Shown here: piece after piece, positions 43,709 to 52,492 of the stretch
Layout: each line of letters starts with the position of its first letter
Position numbering within the stretch: position 1 is the stretch's first letter
Assembly (NCBI RefSeq): GCF_014207855.1
Contig: NZ_JACHKZ010000003.1
Span: 186,001 to 250,000 of the forward strand
Length of the DNA: 64,000 nucleotides
Source: Comamonas odontotermitis
GTDB lineage: Bacteria > Pseudomonadota > Gammaproteobacteria > Burkholderiales > Burkholderiaceae_C
Reading direction: 5' to 3'
Translations under genes and position numbers: made by a program
Notes under the pieces: model-generated
Seen by the model: the letters and a program-made list of their open reading frames with translations, nothing else
Told to the model about the DNA's origin: nothing
The model's database searches: none

Positions 43709-46117
43709 ATGTCCCGATTTGTGGTGAAAAAAGTGGCGGTGCTCGGCGCCGGGGTGATGGGGGCGCAGATTGCGGCCCACCTCGTCAATGTGCGCGTGCC
43801 GGTGGTGCTGTTTGACCTTTCGGCAAAGGAAGGCACCAAGAGCGCGATTGCCCAGAAAGCGATTGCCAACCTGAAAAAGCTCAAGCCTTCGCCGCTGGGC
43901 GTATCGGCAGAAGCGGATCTCATAGCGGCTGCCAACTACGAAGAGCACCTGGAGTTGCTCAAGGACTGTGACCTGGTGATCGAGGCGATTGCCGAGCGCA
44001 TGGACTGGAAGCGCGATCTGTACCACAAGATCGCGCCGTTCGTCGCACCCCATGCGATCCTGGCATCCAACACCTCGGGCCTGTCGATCACCGCGTTGTC
44101 GCAAGCCCTGCCCGAGCAGCTGCGCCATCGCTTCTGCGGTATCCATTTCTTCAATCCGCCGCGCTACATGCAGCTGGTGGAGTTGATCCCCACTGCGGCT
44201 ACCGAGCCTCAGGTGCTCGATCAGCTGGAAACCTTTGCCACCACCCAGCTGGGCAAAGGCGTGGTACGCGCCAAGGACACGCCCAACTTCGTGGCCAACC
44301 GCGTGGGCGTGGCGGGCATGCTGTCCACCATTGCCGAGGCCGATCGCTTTGGCCTGACCTATGACGTGGTGGACGACCTGACTGGCAAGAAGCTCGGTCG
44401 GGCCAGCTCAGGCACTTTTCGCACTGCCGATGTGGTGGGCCTCGACACCCTGGCCCATGTCATCGGCACGATGCAAACCCAGCTGAGCGCGCAGACCGAT
44501 TCGTTCTACGCCAGCTACGCAACGCCTGCCGTCATTACCAAATTAATAGCAGATGGCGCGCTGGGGCAAAAGACCAAGGCGGGTTTTTACCGCAAGACCA
44601 AGCTGGGCATCGAGCGCTTCGATCCCGAGCACCAAGCGTATGTGCCCTCGGGCGAGAAGTGCAACGACGTCTACACCCGCATGCTGAAAAAGCCTGCAGG
44701 CGAGCGCCTGCAGTTGCTGCGGGGTAGCGAGGGCGCGCAGGGCCAGTTTCTTTGGGCCATTCTGCGCAACAGCTTTCATTACGCTGCCGTGCACCTGAAG
44801 GATATAGCGGACAACGCACGCGATGTGGACTTGGCCATGCGCTGGGGCTTTGGCATGCAGCAAGGCCCGTTCGAGCTGTGGCAGGAAGCGGGCTGGCTGC
44901 AGGTCGCCAAGATGGTGCAGGAAGACATCGACGCGGGCAAGGCGCTCAGCACCGAGCCCCTGCCGCAATGGGTGTTTGAAGGCCCGGTGGCCGATGCTGG
45001 CGGCGTGCACACGCCCCAGGGATCGTGGAGCGCAGCCGAAAACCGCTTTGTGCCGCGCCGCGATCTGCCGGTATATGCGCGCCAGATCTTCCCCGAGCGC
45101 GTGCTGGGCGAGGCGGGCGACGCCGCGCAGGATTGGCGCACGGCAGGCCGAACCTTGACCGAGAGCAAGGCCTCGCGCACCTGGACGCTGGATGACCAGG
45201 TGCTGGTCTTCAGCATCAAGACCAAGATGCACGCCATCAGCCCCGATGTCATGGAAGACCTGCAGGCCGCGCTGGCGCTCGCGGAGAAGGATTTCGACGC
45301 CATGGTCGTCTGGTCGGGCGATGCGCCGTTCAGCGTGGGCGCCGATCTGCAGGCCATGATGCCCGCCTTTGCACTGCAGGGCCCCATGGCCATCGACCAG
45401 ATCGAGCAGGTGATGCAGCAGCTCTTCCTGGCCGTGCGCTATGCGCAGATCCCCGTGGTGGGAGCGGTGCATGGCATGGCGCTGGGCGGCGGCTGCGAGC
45501 TGCTGCTGCACTGCGCACGCCGCGTGGCGCACATGGAAAGCTACATTGGCCTGGTGGAAATGGGCGTGGGCCTGGTGCCCGGCGCTGGCGGCCTCACCAA
45601 CGTGGCCTACCAGGCCGCGCGCCATGCCCAATATTCGACCGGCAACGATCTGCTGCCCTTCCTGGCCAACGGCTTTACGGCCGCCGCCAAGGCCACAGTC
45701 GGCACCAGCGCGCTGGAGTCGCAAACCCTGGGCTACCTGCAGGCTGACGATGTGATCGTGCCGCACCGTGACGAGCTGCTGTTTGTGGCGCTCACCCAGG
45801 CCAAGGCCATGGCGCAGTCGGGCTGGCGCCCGCCGCAGCGCAAGCCTTTCCCGGTAGCGGGCCGCAGCGGTGCTGCGACCCTGCGCAGCACCCTGGTCAA
45901 CATGCGCGAAGGCGGCTTCATCACCGAACACGACATGCTGATTGCCAGCCACATGGCCGATGTGGTGTGCGGCGGCGATGTGGACGCAGGCACGCTGGTG
46001 AACGAGGAATACCTGATGGCGCTGGAGCGCAAGGCCTTCACCGACCTGATCGTGAAGGAAAAGACCCAGGAGCGCATTCTGGGCATGCTGAGCACCGGAA
46101 AACCGGTTCGTAACTGA
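43709..46117 (+). CDS. 3-hydroxyacyl-CoA dehydrogenase / enoyl-CoA hydratase (FadN-like order)
   Basis: Bifunctional beta-oxidation enzyme of 802 residues. The dehydrogenase half comes first: KVAVLGAGVMGAQIAAHL at 8-25 (NAD-binding GxGxxG), IHFFNPPRYMQLVELIPTA near 147, KDTPNFVANRVG near 189 and a C-terminal HAD domain. The crotonase fold follows at about 505-720: MVVWSGDAPFSVGADLQAMM, then VVGAVHGMALGGGCELLLHC. This order matches Bacillus FadN and is the reverse of E. coli FadB. Both active regions look intact. The thiolase gene lies 166 bases downstream. Confidence 0.93.
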   Translation: MSRFVVKKVAVLGAGVMGAQIAAHLVNVRVPVVLFDLSAKEGTKSAIAQKAIANLKKLKPSPLGVSAEADLIAAANYEEHLELLKDCDLVIEAIAERMDWKRDLYHKIAPFVAPHAILASNTSGLSITALSQALPEQLRHRFCGIHFFNPPRYMQLVELIPTAATEPQVLDQLETFATTQLGKGVVRAKDTPNFVANRVGVAGMLSTIAEADRFGLTYDVVDDLTGKKLGRASSGTFRTADVVGLDTLAHVIGTMQTQLSAQTDSFYASYATPAVITKLIADGALGQKTKAGFYRKTKLGIERFDPEHQAYVPSGEKCNDVYTRMLKKPAGERLQLLRGSEGAQGQFLWAILRNSFHYAAVHLKDIADNARDVDLAMRWGFGMQQGPFELWQEAGWLQVAKMVQEDIDAGKALSTEPLPQWVFEGPVADAGGVHTPQGSWSAAENRFVPRRDLPVYARQIFPERVLGEAGDAAQDWRTAGRTLTESKASRTWTLDDQVLVFSIKTKMHAISPDVMEDLQAALALAEKDFDAMVVWSGDAPFSVGADLQAMMPAFALQGPMAIDQIEQVMQQLFLAVRYAQIPVVGAVHGMALGGGCELLLHCARRVAHMESYIGLVEMGVGLVPGAGGLTNVAYQAARHAQYSTGNDLLPFLANGFTAAAKATVGTSALESQTLGYLQADDVIVPHRDELLFVALTQAKAMAQSGWRPPQRKPFPVAGRSGAATLRSTLVNMREGGFITEHDMLIASHMADVVCGGDVDAGTLVNEEYLMALERKAFTDLIVKEKTQERILGMLSTGKPVRN

Positions 46118-46283
46118 TGAAGCTACTGCGCAGGCCTCATGCGGCGTTGGGCGGTGCTCGCCATCCTCACGCACAGCAAGTGCGCTCCGGTGGCTGTGCT
46201 CCGTCCGCCTTGCCTGAGTCCTGCTCGCTACGCTTCCTCAGCCACGAACCCAAGAGCATTGTTTGGATCATTGAGAGATCGAT
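46118..46283. other. Intergenic stretch with CCTCACG...GTGCGCTCCGG element
   Basis: 166 bases between the bifunctional enzyme and the thiolase. It contains ATCCTCACGCAC-AGCAA-GTGCGCTCCGG (46164-46190), a short hairpin whose flanks resemble a dispersed intergenic motif seen in various proteobacteria. No gene is visible. GAGAGATCGAT precedes the thiolase ATG. Confidence 0.45.
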
Positions 46284-47480
46284 ATGAAACAAGTACAAGA
46301 CGCCTACATTGTTGCTGCCACGCGCACGCCGATTGGCAAGTCGCACAAAGGCTATCTGCGCAACATGCGCCCCGACGATCTGCTGGCCACCACGATGAAA
46401 GCCGTGCTGGCGCAGGCGCCCGGGCTCGATCCGCAGGCCATCGAGGATGTGGTGTGCGGCTGCGCCATCCCCGAGGCGCAGCAGGGGCTGAATGTGGCCC
46501 GCATCAGCGCGGTGCTGGCAGGCCTGCCGGTAGGAGTGGGAGGCGTTACCGTCAACCGCTTCTGCGCGTCGGGCCTCACAGCGCTGCAGATGGCGGCAGA
46601 CCGCATCCGCGTGGGCGAGGCCGATGTGATGATTGCCGCCGGTGTCGAGAGCATGAGCATGGTGCCCATGATGGGCAATTCGCCATCGCTGTCGCCTTCG
46701 ATCTTTGAGCGCGAAGGCGACGTGGGCATTGCCTACGGCATGGGCCTGACGGCCGAGAAGGTGGCGCAGCGCTGGAAGGTGAGCCGCGATGCCCAGGACG
46801 CATTTGCGCTGCAATCGCACCAGCGTGCGTTGGCTGCGCAGCAGGCGGGCGATTTCACGGCAGAAATCACGCCGATCACCGTGACCGACCGTGGCGTGGA
46901 CATCGCCAAGGGCGAAGCGGTGAGCAGCTCGCGCACCGTGAGCCTGGACGAAGGGCCGCGTCCCGATACCTCCATCGAGGGCCTCGCCAAGCTCCGCACC
47001 GTGTTTGCGGCGCGCGGCTCGGTCACCGCCGGCAACAGTTCGCAGACCAGCGATGGCGCAGGTGCGCTGCTGGTGATGAGCGAGGCGGCCCTCAAGCGCT
47101 TCAATCTGACGCCGCTGGCGCGCTTTGTCAGCTACGCCAGCAAGGGCGTGCCGCCCGAGATCATGGGCATTGGGCCAATCGAGGCGATTCCCGCTGCGCT
47201 GCGCAATGCAGGCCTGTCGCTGCAGGACATGGACTGGATCGAGCTGAACGAGGCTTTTGCCGCGCAGTCGCTCGCCGTCATGGAGCAGCTGGGCATGGAC
47301 CCGGCCAAGGTTAACCCCATGGGCGGCGCGATTGCACTGGGCCACCCGCTGGGCGCGACCGGTGCCATCCGCGCGGCCACGGTGGTGCATGCACTGCAAC
47401 GCAACAAGCTCAAGTACGGCATGGTGACCATGTGTGTGGGCATGGGGCAGGGAGCTGCCGGTATTCTGGAACGCGTGTAA
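46284..47480 (+). CDS. Acetyl-CoA acyltransferase (3-ketoacyl-CoA thiolase)
   Basis: Last step of beta-oxidation, thiolytic release of acetyl-CoA. 398 residues, family length. NRFCASGLTALQMAADRI near 90 holds the acyl-enzyme Cys; GGAIALGHPLGATGAIRAAT near 349 holds the catalytic His; CVGMGQGAAGIL near 386 holds the second Cys. Cytoplasmic. Partner of the upstream bifunctional enzyme as in fadNA-type operons. Confidence 0.95.
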   Translation: MKQVQDAYIVAATRTPIGKSHKGYLRNMRPDDLLATTMKAVLAQAPGLDPQAIEDVVCGCAIPEAQQGLNVARISAVLAGLPVGVGGVTVNRFCASGLTALQMAADRIRVGEADVMIAAGVESMSMVPMMGNSPSLSPSIFEREGDVGIAYGMGLTAEKVAQRWKVSRDAQDAFALQSHQRALAAQQAGDFTAEITPITVTDRGVDIAKGEAVSSSRTVSLDEGPRPDTSIEGLAKLRTVFAARGSVTAGNSSQTSDGAGALLVMSEAALKRFNLTPLARFVSYASKGVPPEIMGIGPIEAIPAALRNAGLSLQDMDWIELNEAFAAQSLAVMEQLGMDPAKVNPMGGAIALGHPLGATGAIRAATVVHALQRNKLKYGMVTMCVGMGQGAAGILERV

Positions 47481-47501
47481 GTGCGCTGACAGATTCCAGC
47501 G

Positions 47502-47532
47502 CAGGCGTGCTGTCCCGCAGACGGCACGCCTG
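47502..47532. repeat. Hairpin after the thiolase gene
   Basis: CAGGCGTGC and GCACGCCTG form a perfect nine-base stem around a 13-base loop, 21 bases after the stop. Without a T-run it is a weak terminator candidate. The 196-base gap up to the thioesterase shows no gene. Confidence 0.5.
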
Positions 47533-47676
47533 GCGGGGTGGGAGTGGTACAAATCAGGTGTTGCTGAAAGTGGCAGAAAATGCAACTGCCAATTGCCATA
47601 AATAGGCAGCTAGCGCGCGATGGGTGCGCGCAAGGCTCTGGAGCCTTTCTTCACTTTTCTTGCGAAAACTGTCCCA

Positions 47677-48519
47677 ATGAGCAACCTCTTCACTTCTGTA
47701 GGCGACCATCCCTTTGACCGGGCGATGGCGATGGAGCCTGCTGGCGCCAACCAGTTCGCCACACGCGCCAGCAAGGATTACTGGAACATGGTCGGGCCCT
47801 ACGGCGGCATCACCGCGGCGCAGATGGCGCAGGCGGTGCTGCAGCACCCGGATCGCCTGGGCGAGTTGGTGGCGATCACGGTGAATTTTGCTGGGGCCGT
47901 GGGTGAGGGCGAGGTGGTGATTGAAGCCATTCCCGCGCGCACCAACCGCTCCACGCAGCACTGGATCATCACCATGCGCGAAAAGGACGCGCAAGGCCAT
48001 TGGTCCACAACCACGACTGCCACCGCGATGACGGCGCTGGCGCGCAAGACCTGGTCGGACGACGAATGCGCCATGCCGCAGGTGCCGCCGTCTGGCGAAG
48101 TGGCGCGCTACGTCACCGATTTTCGCGTGGAATGGCTCTCGCGCTACAACGTGCGCCCGCTCCTGGGCAGCTACCCGGAGCAGTGGGACGGTGCAATCAG
48201 CCCGAGCCTGACCCGCATGTGGGTCAGTGACGAGCCGCCGCGCCCCTTGGACGTGCAGGCGCTGACGGCGCTGTGCGACGTGTTCTTTCCGCGCATCTGG
48301 CTGCGCCGCGCCAAGCGGGTGCCGATTGGTACGGTCACATTCAGCGTGTACTTCCACGCCAGCGAGGACGAGTTGCGGCAGGTCGGCAGCGAGCCGGTGC
48401 TGGCGCAGGCGCAGGGCCAGGGCTTTCGTGACGGCTTTTTCGACCAGACGGCGCAGATCTGGGCGCCGGGCGGCACCTTGCTCGCAACGAGCCACCAATT
48501 GGTCTATTACAAAGAGTAA
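47677..48519 (+). CDS. Acyl-CoA thioesterase, double-hotdog TesB-like
   Basis: 280 residues. N-terminal hotdog: YWNMVGPYGGITAAQMAQAV near 33, the substrate-binding helix region, then LGELVAITVNFAGAVGEGEV. C-terminal hotdog: VRPLLGSYPEQWDGA, then FDQTAQIWAPGGTLLATSHQ at the end. It should hydrolyse acyl-CoA to free acid, releasing CoA during fatty-acid breakdown. The start at 47677 is chosen because earlier codons in the frame (from 47620) lack a hotdog match. No membrane signal. Confidence 0.82.
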   Translation: MSNLFTSVGDHPFDRAMAMEPAGANQFATRASKDYWNMVGPYGGITAAQMAQAVLQHPDRLGELVAITVNFAGAVGEGEVVIEAIPARTNRSTQHWIITMREKDAQGHWSTTTTATAMTALARKTWSDDECAMPQVPPSGEVARYVTDFRVEWLSRYNVRPLLGSYPEQWDGAISPSLTRMWVSDEPPRPLDVQALTALCDVFFPRIWLRRAKRVPIGTVTFSVYFHASEDELRQVGSEPVLAQAQGQGFRDGFFDQTAQIWAPGGTLLATSHQLVYYKE

Positions 48520-48606
48520 ATGGAGGGCGCAGGATCGGTTAGCATCGGCGCCCGAACAGAGGCAAGCGCCCGGCGCGCGTGCCTCTTAGATATTGGAGAG
48601 ATAACT

Positions 48607-49389
48607 ATGAGCATTCAATCCACCTGCGACGACATCCTGGTGCTGGCCGAGAACGGCATCTGCACCATCACCTTCAACCGCGTTGCCAAGAAGAATTCGA
48701 TCACCGGCGCCATGTACCTGGCCATGGCCAGCGTGCTGCAGCAGGCCGCCACCAGCGGCGATGTGCGCGTGGTGCTGTTTCAGGGCGATGCCACGGTATT
48801 TACCGCAGGCAATGACCTGGGCGATTTTCTGAACGGCCCCAAGCCGGACGAGAATGCGCCGCCTTTCCAGTTTCTGCAGGCACTGGCCGCCTGCCCCAAA
48901 CCCATCGTGGCGGCGGTCTGCGGCCCGGCGGTCGGCATTGGCACGACCATGCTGCTGCACTGCGATCTGGTCTACGCGGGCGACAACGCCATGTTTTCGC
49001 TGCCATTCGTCAACCTGGGCTTCTGCCCCGAAGGCGCATCGAGCCTGTTGCTGCCCCAGTTGATGGGCCACCAGCGCGCCAGCGAGGCCTTGCTGCTGGG
49101 CGATCCGTTCATGGCAGAGGCCGCACTGGAAGTGGGCCTGGTCAACCGCGTGGTGCCACCCACCGAATGCAACGCCATCGCCCAGGCCCAGGCGGCCAAA
49201 CTGGCAGCCAAGCCCATGGGCTCGCTGCTGGCGAGCAAAAAACTGCTCAAGAGTGGCCAGATGGCAGCGGTGCAGGCACGCATTGCCGAAGAAGGCAAGC
49301 TGTTTGCCGATCTGCTGCAGCAACCCGCAGCCAAAGAGGCAATGAGCGCTTTCCTCGAGAAAAGAAAGCCGGATTTCAGCAAATGCTGA
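48607..49389 (+). CDS. Enoyl-CoA hydratase/isomerase family protein
   Basis: 260-residue crotonase-fold protein. ICTITFNRVAKKNSITGAMY near 18 and TVFTAGNDLGDFLNGP near 62 form the oxyanion region; PIVAAVCGPAVGIGTTMLLH near 101 is the signature. The Glu pair of true hydratases is not obvious: Pro-Glu-Gly appears in LGFCPEGASSLLLP near 140, an arrangement more common in delta-3,delta-2-enoyl-CoA isomerases. Could therefore help degrade unsaturated fatty acids. GGAGAG precedes the ATG. Confidence 0.87.
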   Translation: MSIQSTCDDILVLAENGICTITFNRVAKKNSITGAMYLAMASVLQQAATSGDVRVVLFQGDATVFTAGNDLGDFLNGPKPDENAPPFQFLQALAACPKPIVAAVCGPAVGIGTTMLLHCDLVYAGDNAMFSLPFVNLGFCPEGASSLLLPQLMGHQRASEALLLGDPFMAEAALEVGLVNRVVPPTECNAIAQAQAAKLAAKPMGSLLASKKLLKSGQMAAVQARIAEEGKLFADLLQQPAAKEAMSAFLEKRKPDFSKC

Positions 49390-49449
49390 AAGCCATGGCG
49401 CCGCGCAGCGGCATCAGGCTCAAAGAGACGATATATTGCTCATAAAAGC

Positions 49450-49492
49450 ATAGCTGCTGGCGCTTGATGAAAGGGCGCTGGCAGCTATTTTT
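49450..49492. terminator. Terminator between convergent operons
   Basis: ATAGCTGCTGGCGC...GCGCTGGCAGCTAT, 14-base stem with two G-U-type mismatches, followed by TTTTTA. Lies between the enoyl-CoA hydratase and the leftward YdjC gene; member of the AGCGCTGGCAGCT repeat family. Confidence 0.8.
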
Positions 49493-50306
49493 ATGAAATG
49501 ATGCGATCCGCCTGCCAGATGCTGCACTTCTGCGCTGCCAGCGCATCGGCAAACGCTGGCGATTGAAGGTAAGCGAACTCCACCGGCCGCTGCCTGCCGA
49601 TGGCGTCGCCCTCTACCTCTGCATTGGCAGGGTGGCACATGAGCAGGCTTGCGTCAGCGCAGGCCGTCAGCCATTGCGCCATGTGCGCGCCATACGCGGC
49701 AGGCGTGGGCGCATCAAAGCCATAGACGCCGCCAAAACCCCGGTTCATCCGCCAGTGCCGTGCATGCAGCTGGCGCGTGAGCGTGTAGCCGCCCAGCAGC
49801 GCAATCACCGCGGCCTTGGGCTGCCAGCGCAGGCGGCCTGCTGGTGCCGTGGAGCGAATCCAGAGCTGCTGCCCGGCGTCTGCGCCGTAGCGGCGCTGCA
49901 GCTCATCCACCATGGCTGCGCGCACGCTTGGCAACTGGTGCACATGCTGGTGGCCATCGACATAATCGGGCGGCATGCCCAGGGCATCTTCAAAAGCGTC
50001 GAGCTGCTCGCGCCAGGCATCGCGCAAGCGGGCTGCGGGCAGACGACGGGTGTAGGCCTGCGCGATGACACTGCCGATGGTGGTGCCGGGCTGCACGCCG
50101 TGGCCTTCGGTCAGGTTGAAGTGCAGCCCCACGTCCAGCCTGCTGCGCAAGGCGGGCAGGGCCCGCGCCGCTTCGCGCCAGCGCGGTGCGGTGGTCATGC
50201 AGCTGGTGGCAGACAGACGGCCCTGCTCGGCCAGTTGTTGCACGGCGGCGTCGACGGCGGGGTGCAGCGCATAGTCGTCTGCGCACAGCACAATGGTGCG
50301 GCTCAT
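49491..50306 (-). CDS. YdjC/ChbG/HpnK-type carbohydrate deacetylase
   Basis: 271 residues. TIVLCADDYALHPAVDAAVQ near the start supplies metal-binding Asp residues; LDVGLHFNLTEGHGVQPG near 66 and DYVDGHQHVHQLP near 120 supply histidines; LLMCHPANAEVEGD lies near the end. The family removes N-acetyl from sugars; NaxD of Francisella, a member, deacetylates undecaprenyl-phosphate GalNAc. The 4-base overlap with the GtrA-like gene upstream makes an equivalent lipid-linked substrate likely (inference). A longer frame to 50408 would lie inside gtrA. Confidence 0.87.
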   Translation of the reverse strand: MSRTIVLCADDYALHPAVDAAVQQLAEQGRLSATSCMTTAPRWREAARALPALRSRLDVGLHFNLTEGHGVQPGTTIGSVIAQAYTRRLPAARLRDAWREQLDAFEDALGMPPDYVDGHQHVHQLPSVRAAMVDELQRRYGADAGQQLWIRSTAPAGRLRWQPKAAVIALLGGYTLTRQLHARHWRMNRGFGGVYGFDAPTPAAYGAHMAQWLTACADASLLMCHPANAEVEGDAIGRQRPVEFAYLQSPAFADALAAQKCSIWQADRIIS

Positions 50307-50716
50307 GCGGCGCTCCTGGCAAAGGCCCAGAACTTGGCGGCCACAAAGGTGACGATGGCCACGATCAGCAGCACGGCAAACAGGCTCCACAGATAGTGCA
50401 GGTGCCACTGGTGCAGGGCGATGTAGTACAGCACTTCATTCAGCAAAAACGAGCAGCAGGCGACCAGAAAAAAACGCGGTAGTGCTTGCCGATGGGGCGC
50501 TTGATGCTCTGAAAAGGTGAGCATTGCATGGCCACCATAGCTCACGCAGAATGCCACCAGAAAACCCAGCACGTTGGCTGCCAGTGGTGCCCAGGCCAGG
50601 CCCTGCACCAGCAGGGCCACTACCAGTAGATGGGTGAGCGCCGCTGCGCCGCCCACGCAGACAAACTGCAGGCTCTGGGGCAGACGGCGCAGCAGCGAAA
50701 GCAAGGCCGCCATCAT
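50303..50716 (-). CDS. GtrA-like four-span membrane protein
   Basis: 137 residues with four hydrophobic helices (FVCVGGAAALTHLLVVALLV, LAANVLGFLVAFCVSY, FFLVACCSFLLNEVLYYIAL, LWSLFAVLLIVAIVTFVAA). GtrA proteins are thought to flip polyprenyl-phosphate sugars. It overlaps the upstream GT2 and the downstream YdjC gene by 4 bases each, so three genes are translated as one unit: glycosyltransferase, GtrA, deacetylase. Confidence 0.88.
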   Translation of the reverse strand: MMAALLSLLRRLPQSLQFVCVGGAAALTHLLVVALLVQGLAWAPLAANVLGFLVAFCVSYGGHAMLTFSEHQAPHRQALPRFFLVACCSFLLNEVLYYIALHQWHLHYLWSLFAVLLIVAIVTFVAAKFWAFARSAA

Positions 50717-51759
50717 GCCTGCGGCGGACGCGAGGCGGCTGGCGCTGCGCCTTCACCACCGGTGCCAGGGGCTGCAACGGGCAGCGCATGGGTGGCCACA
50801 TGCTGGTCCACCACATACAGCGGTCGGCGCTTGACTTCGTCGTAGATGCGGCCGATGTATTCGCCCAGCATGCCGATCGACAGCAACTGCACGCCCGAGA
50901 ACAGCATCAGGCTGGCCGCCAGGGTGGGCCAGCCGTCGGTGGGATTGTCAAAGATCAAGGTTTCGACGGTGATGTAGACGCCGTAGAAAATGGCTGCAAG
51001 CGAGATGCAAAAGCCAATGAAGCTCCAGACCTTGAGCGGAATGGTTGTGAACGAGGTCAGCCCCTCGAACGCCAGCGCCCCCAGCCGGTGCAGGTTGAAA
51101 GTGGATTGCCCGCTGCGGCGTGCATCGGGCACAAAGGGCAGGGCCGCGCTTTTGAAGCCGACCCAGGCATACAGCCCCTTCATGAAGCGGTTGCGTTCGG
51201 GCAGTTGGCGCAGCACATCCACCACCTTGCGGTCCATCAAGCGGAAGTCGCCCGCATTCTCCGGAATGCGGAACCGGCTGTCCCGGTTCATCAGGTAGTA
51301 GAACAGCTGCGTGCCACGGCGTTTGGCGGCGCCCTCGGCGGTCCGGTCGGCGATCACGCCATACACCATGTCGTAGCCGCTGTTCCACAACTGCACCATC
51401 TCGGCGATCAAGGGCAGCGGGTGCTGAAAATCGGCGTCGATCAGCAACACGGCATTGCCGCGCGCGTAATCAAGCCCCGCGCTCATGGCCGCCTCCTTGC
51501 CAAAGTTGCGCGACAGTTGCACGTACTGCAGCGGCAGGCGCTCGGCCATGTGCAGTGCGAGTGCCTGCGTTTCGTCCTTGCTGCCGTCATCGACCAGCAC
51601 GATCTCGCATTCTGCCGACAGCAGACGCACCGCTTCGTACAGGGCGGGCAAAAAGGTTTCCAGATTGGCTGCCTCGTTGTAGGCGGGCACGACGCAGCTC
51701 AGCCGCAGCGGTGGGCGCTGCATGGCAAGAGGGGCAGGGGAGGCGGGAGGTAGTGGCAT
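50713..51759 (-). CDS. GtrB/ArnC-like polyprenyl-phosphate glycosyltransferase
   Basis: 348 residues. GT2 domain with LSCVVPAYNEAANLETFLPA, IVLVDDGSKDETQALAL and LLIDADFQHPLPLIAEM (metal site); two C-terminal membrane spans (VWSFIGFCISLAAIFYGVYI, LAASLMLFSGVQLLSIGMLG) anchor it to the inner membrane. It transfers a sugar from a nucleotide donor to undecaprenyl phosphate, as GtrB, ArnC or FlmF do. The start at 51759 is chosen among several; 51723 is also possible. Head of the three-gene leftward module. Confidence 0.88.
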   Translation of the reverse strand: MPLPPASPAPLAMQRPPLRLSCVVPAYNEAANLETFLPALYEAVRLLSAECEIVLVDDGSKDETQALALHMAERLPLQYVQLSRNFGKEAAMSAGLDYARGNAVLLIDADFQHPLPLIAEMVQLWNSGYDMVYGVIADRTAEGAAKRRGTQLFYYLMNRDSRFRIPENAGDFRLMDRKVVDVLRQLPERNRFMKGLYAWVGFKSAALPFVPDARRSGQSTFNLHRLGALAFEGLTSFTTIPLKVWSFIGFCISLAAIFYGVYITVETLIFDNPTDGWPTLAASLMLFSGVQLLSIGMLGEYIGRIYDEVKRRPLYVVDQHVATHALPVAAPGTGGEGAAPAASRPPQA

Positions 51760-51967
51760 GGCAAGTCTGCGGAATGGCAGGCAGTCTAGCGCAACGCAGG
51801 GCAGGGCGGGCGATGAAGCACCGCTTGCGCAGTAGGTTCCTCCATCTACGGTGGCCTGTCTGGTACGTCTCATGAGTGAAAACCTGGGCGAATGCGTGAT
51901 TGCTCCGCAGCGCGGTTTGTATGCATACTCACTCAAGGATCTTTTGCCTTTTCAACCACGGAGATGT

Positions 51968-52492
51968 ATGACCGCTGCCGCCTCGCCTGCCCACTTACCG
52001 GCCCATTCCCCCAGCCCCGCCTACGTATCGATGCAAGGGCTGGACGAGCCCTATATCGCTGGCCTGCGCGAGATCTTTGAAGAGCGCATCGTGTTCAACC
52101 AGTTGCTCGGGCTCAAGCTCGTGGGGGTCAAGGACGATGCACTGCTCGCCTCGCTGGAGATGCGGCACGAGCTGATCGGGCACTTCGGGCTCAAACGCAT
52201 CCACGGCGGCGTGATCAGTGCCAGCCTGGACGCACTGGGCGGGATTGCAGTCATGGCAGCATCGGGCGCCAAGCATGTGGGCGAGCCGGTCATGCAGCGG
52301 CTGATGCGCTTTGGCAAGCTGGGCACCATCGACCTGCGGGTGGATTACCTGCGCCCCGGCACGCACGGGCCGTTTGCGATGCAGGCGCGTGTGCTGCGCC
52401 TGGGCTCGCGCGTGGCGACGACGCGCTCGGATTTCTGCGACAGCACCGGCCAGGTGCTGGCGACGGCCACGGCGGCTTACATCGTCTCCTGA
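51968..52492 (+). CDS. PaaI-type hotdog thioesterase
   Basis: 174 residues with a low-complexity lead, then a single hotdog domain at about 45-170: LGLKLVGVKDDALLASLEMR, GHFGLKRIHGGVISASLDAL and LGTIDLRVDYLRPG. The HGGVISASLDALGG segment is the PaaI/thioesterase-superfamily core with the catalytic Asp-type position. The 51968 ATG follows CGGAG closely; a start at Met21 is possible. Substrate not predictable. Confidence 0.83.
   Translation: MTAAASPAHLPAHSPSPAYVSMQGLDEPYIAGLREIFEERIVFNQLLGLKLVGVKDDALLASLEMRHELIGHFGLKRIHGGVISASLDALGGIAVMAASGAKHVGEPVMQRLMRFGKLGTIDLRVDYLRPGTHGPFAMQARVLRLGSRVATTRSDFCDSTGQVLATATAAYIVS

Noticed and set aside
44525-44560. AT-rich AAATTAATAGCAG patch in the bifunctional enzyme, similar to that in rfbB
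   Set aside because: Too short (about 12 codons) and without a rare-codon cluster strong enough to argue for recombination.
44543-46174. Minus-strand frame of 543 codons opposite the bifunctional beta-oxidation enzyme
   Set aside because: His/Arg/Gln-rich shadow; the sense strand has full dehydrogenase and hydratase motifs.
49440-49500. Attachment-site or integron-like palindrome
   Set aside because: No integrase, tRNA end or direct-repeat pair nearby; a simple terminator explains it.
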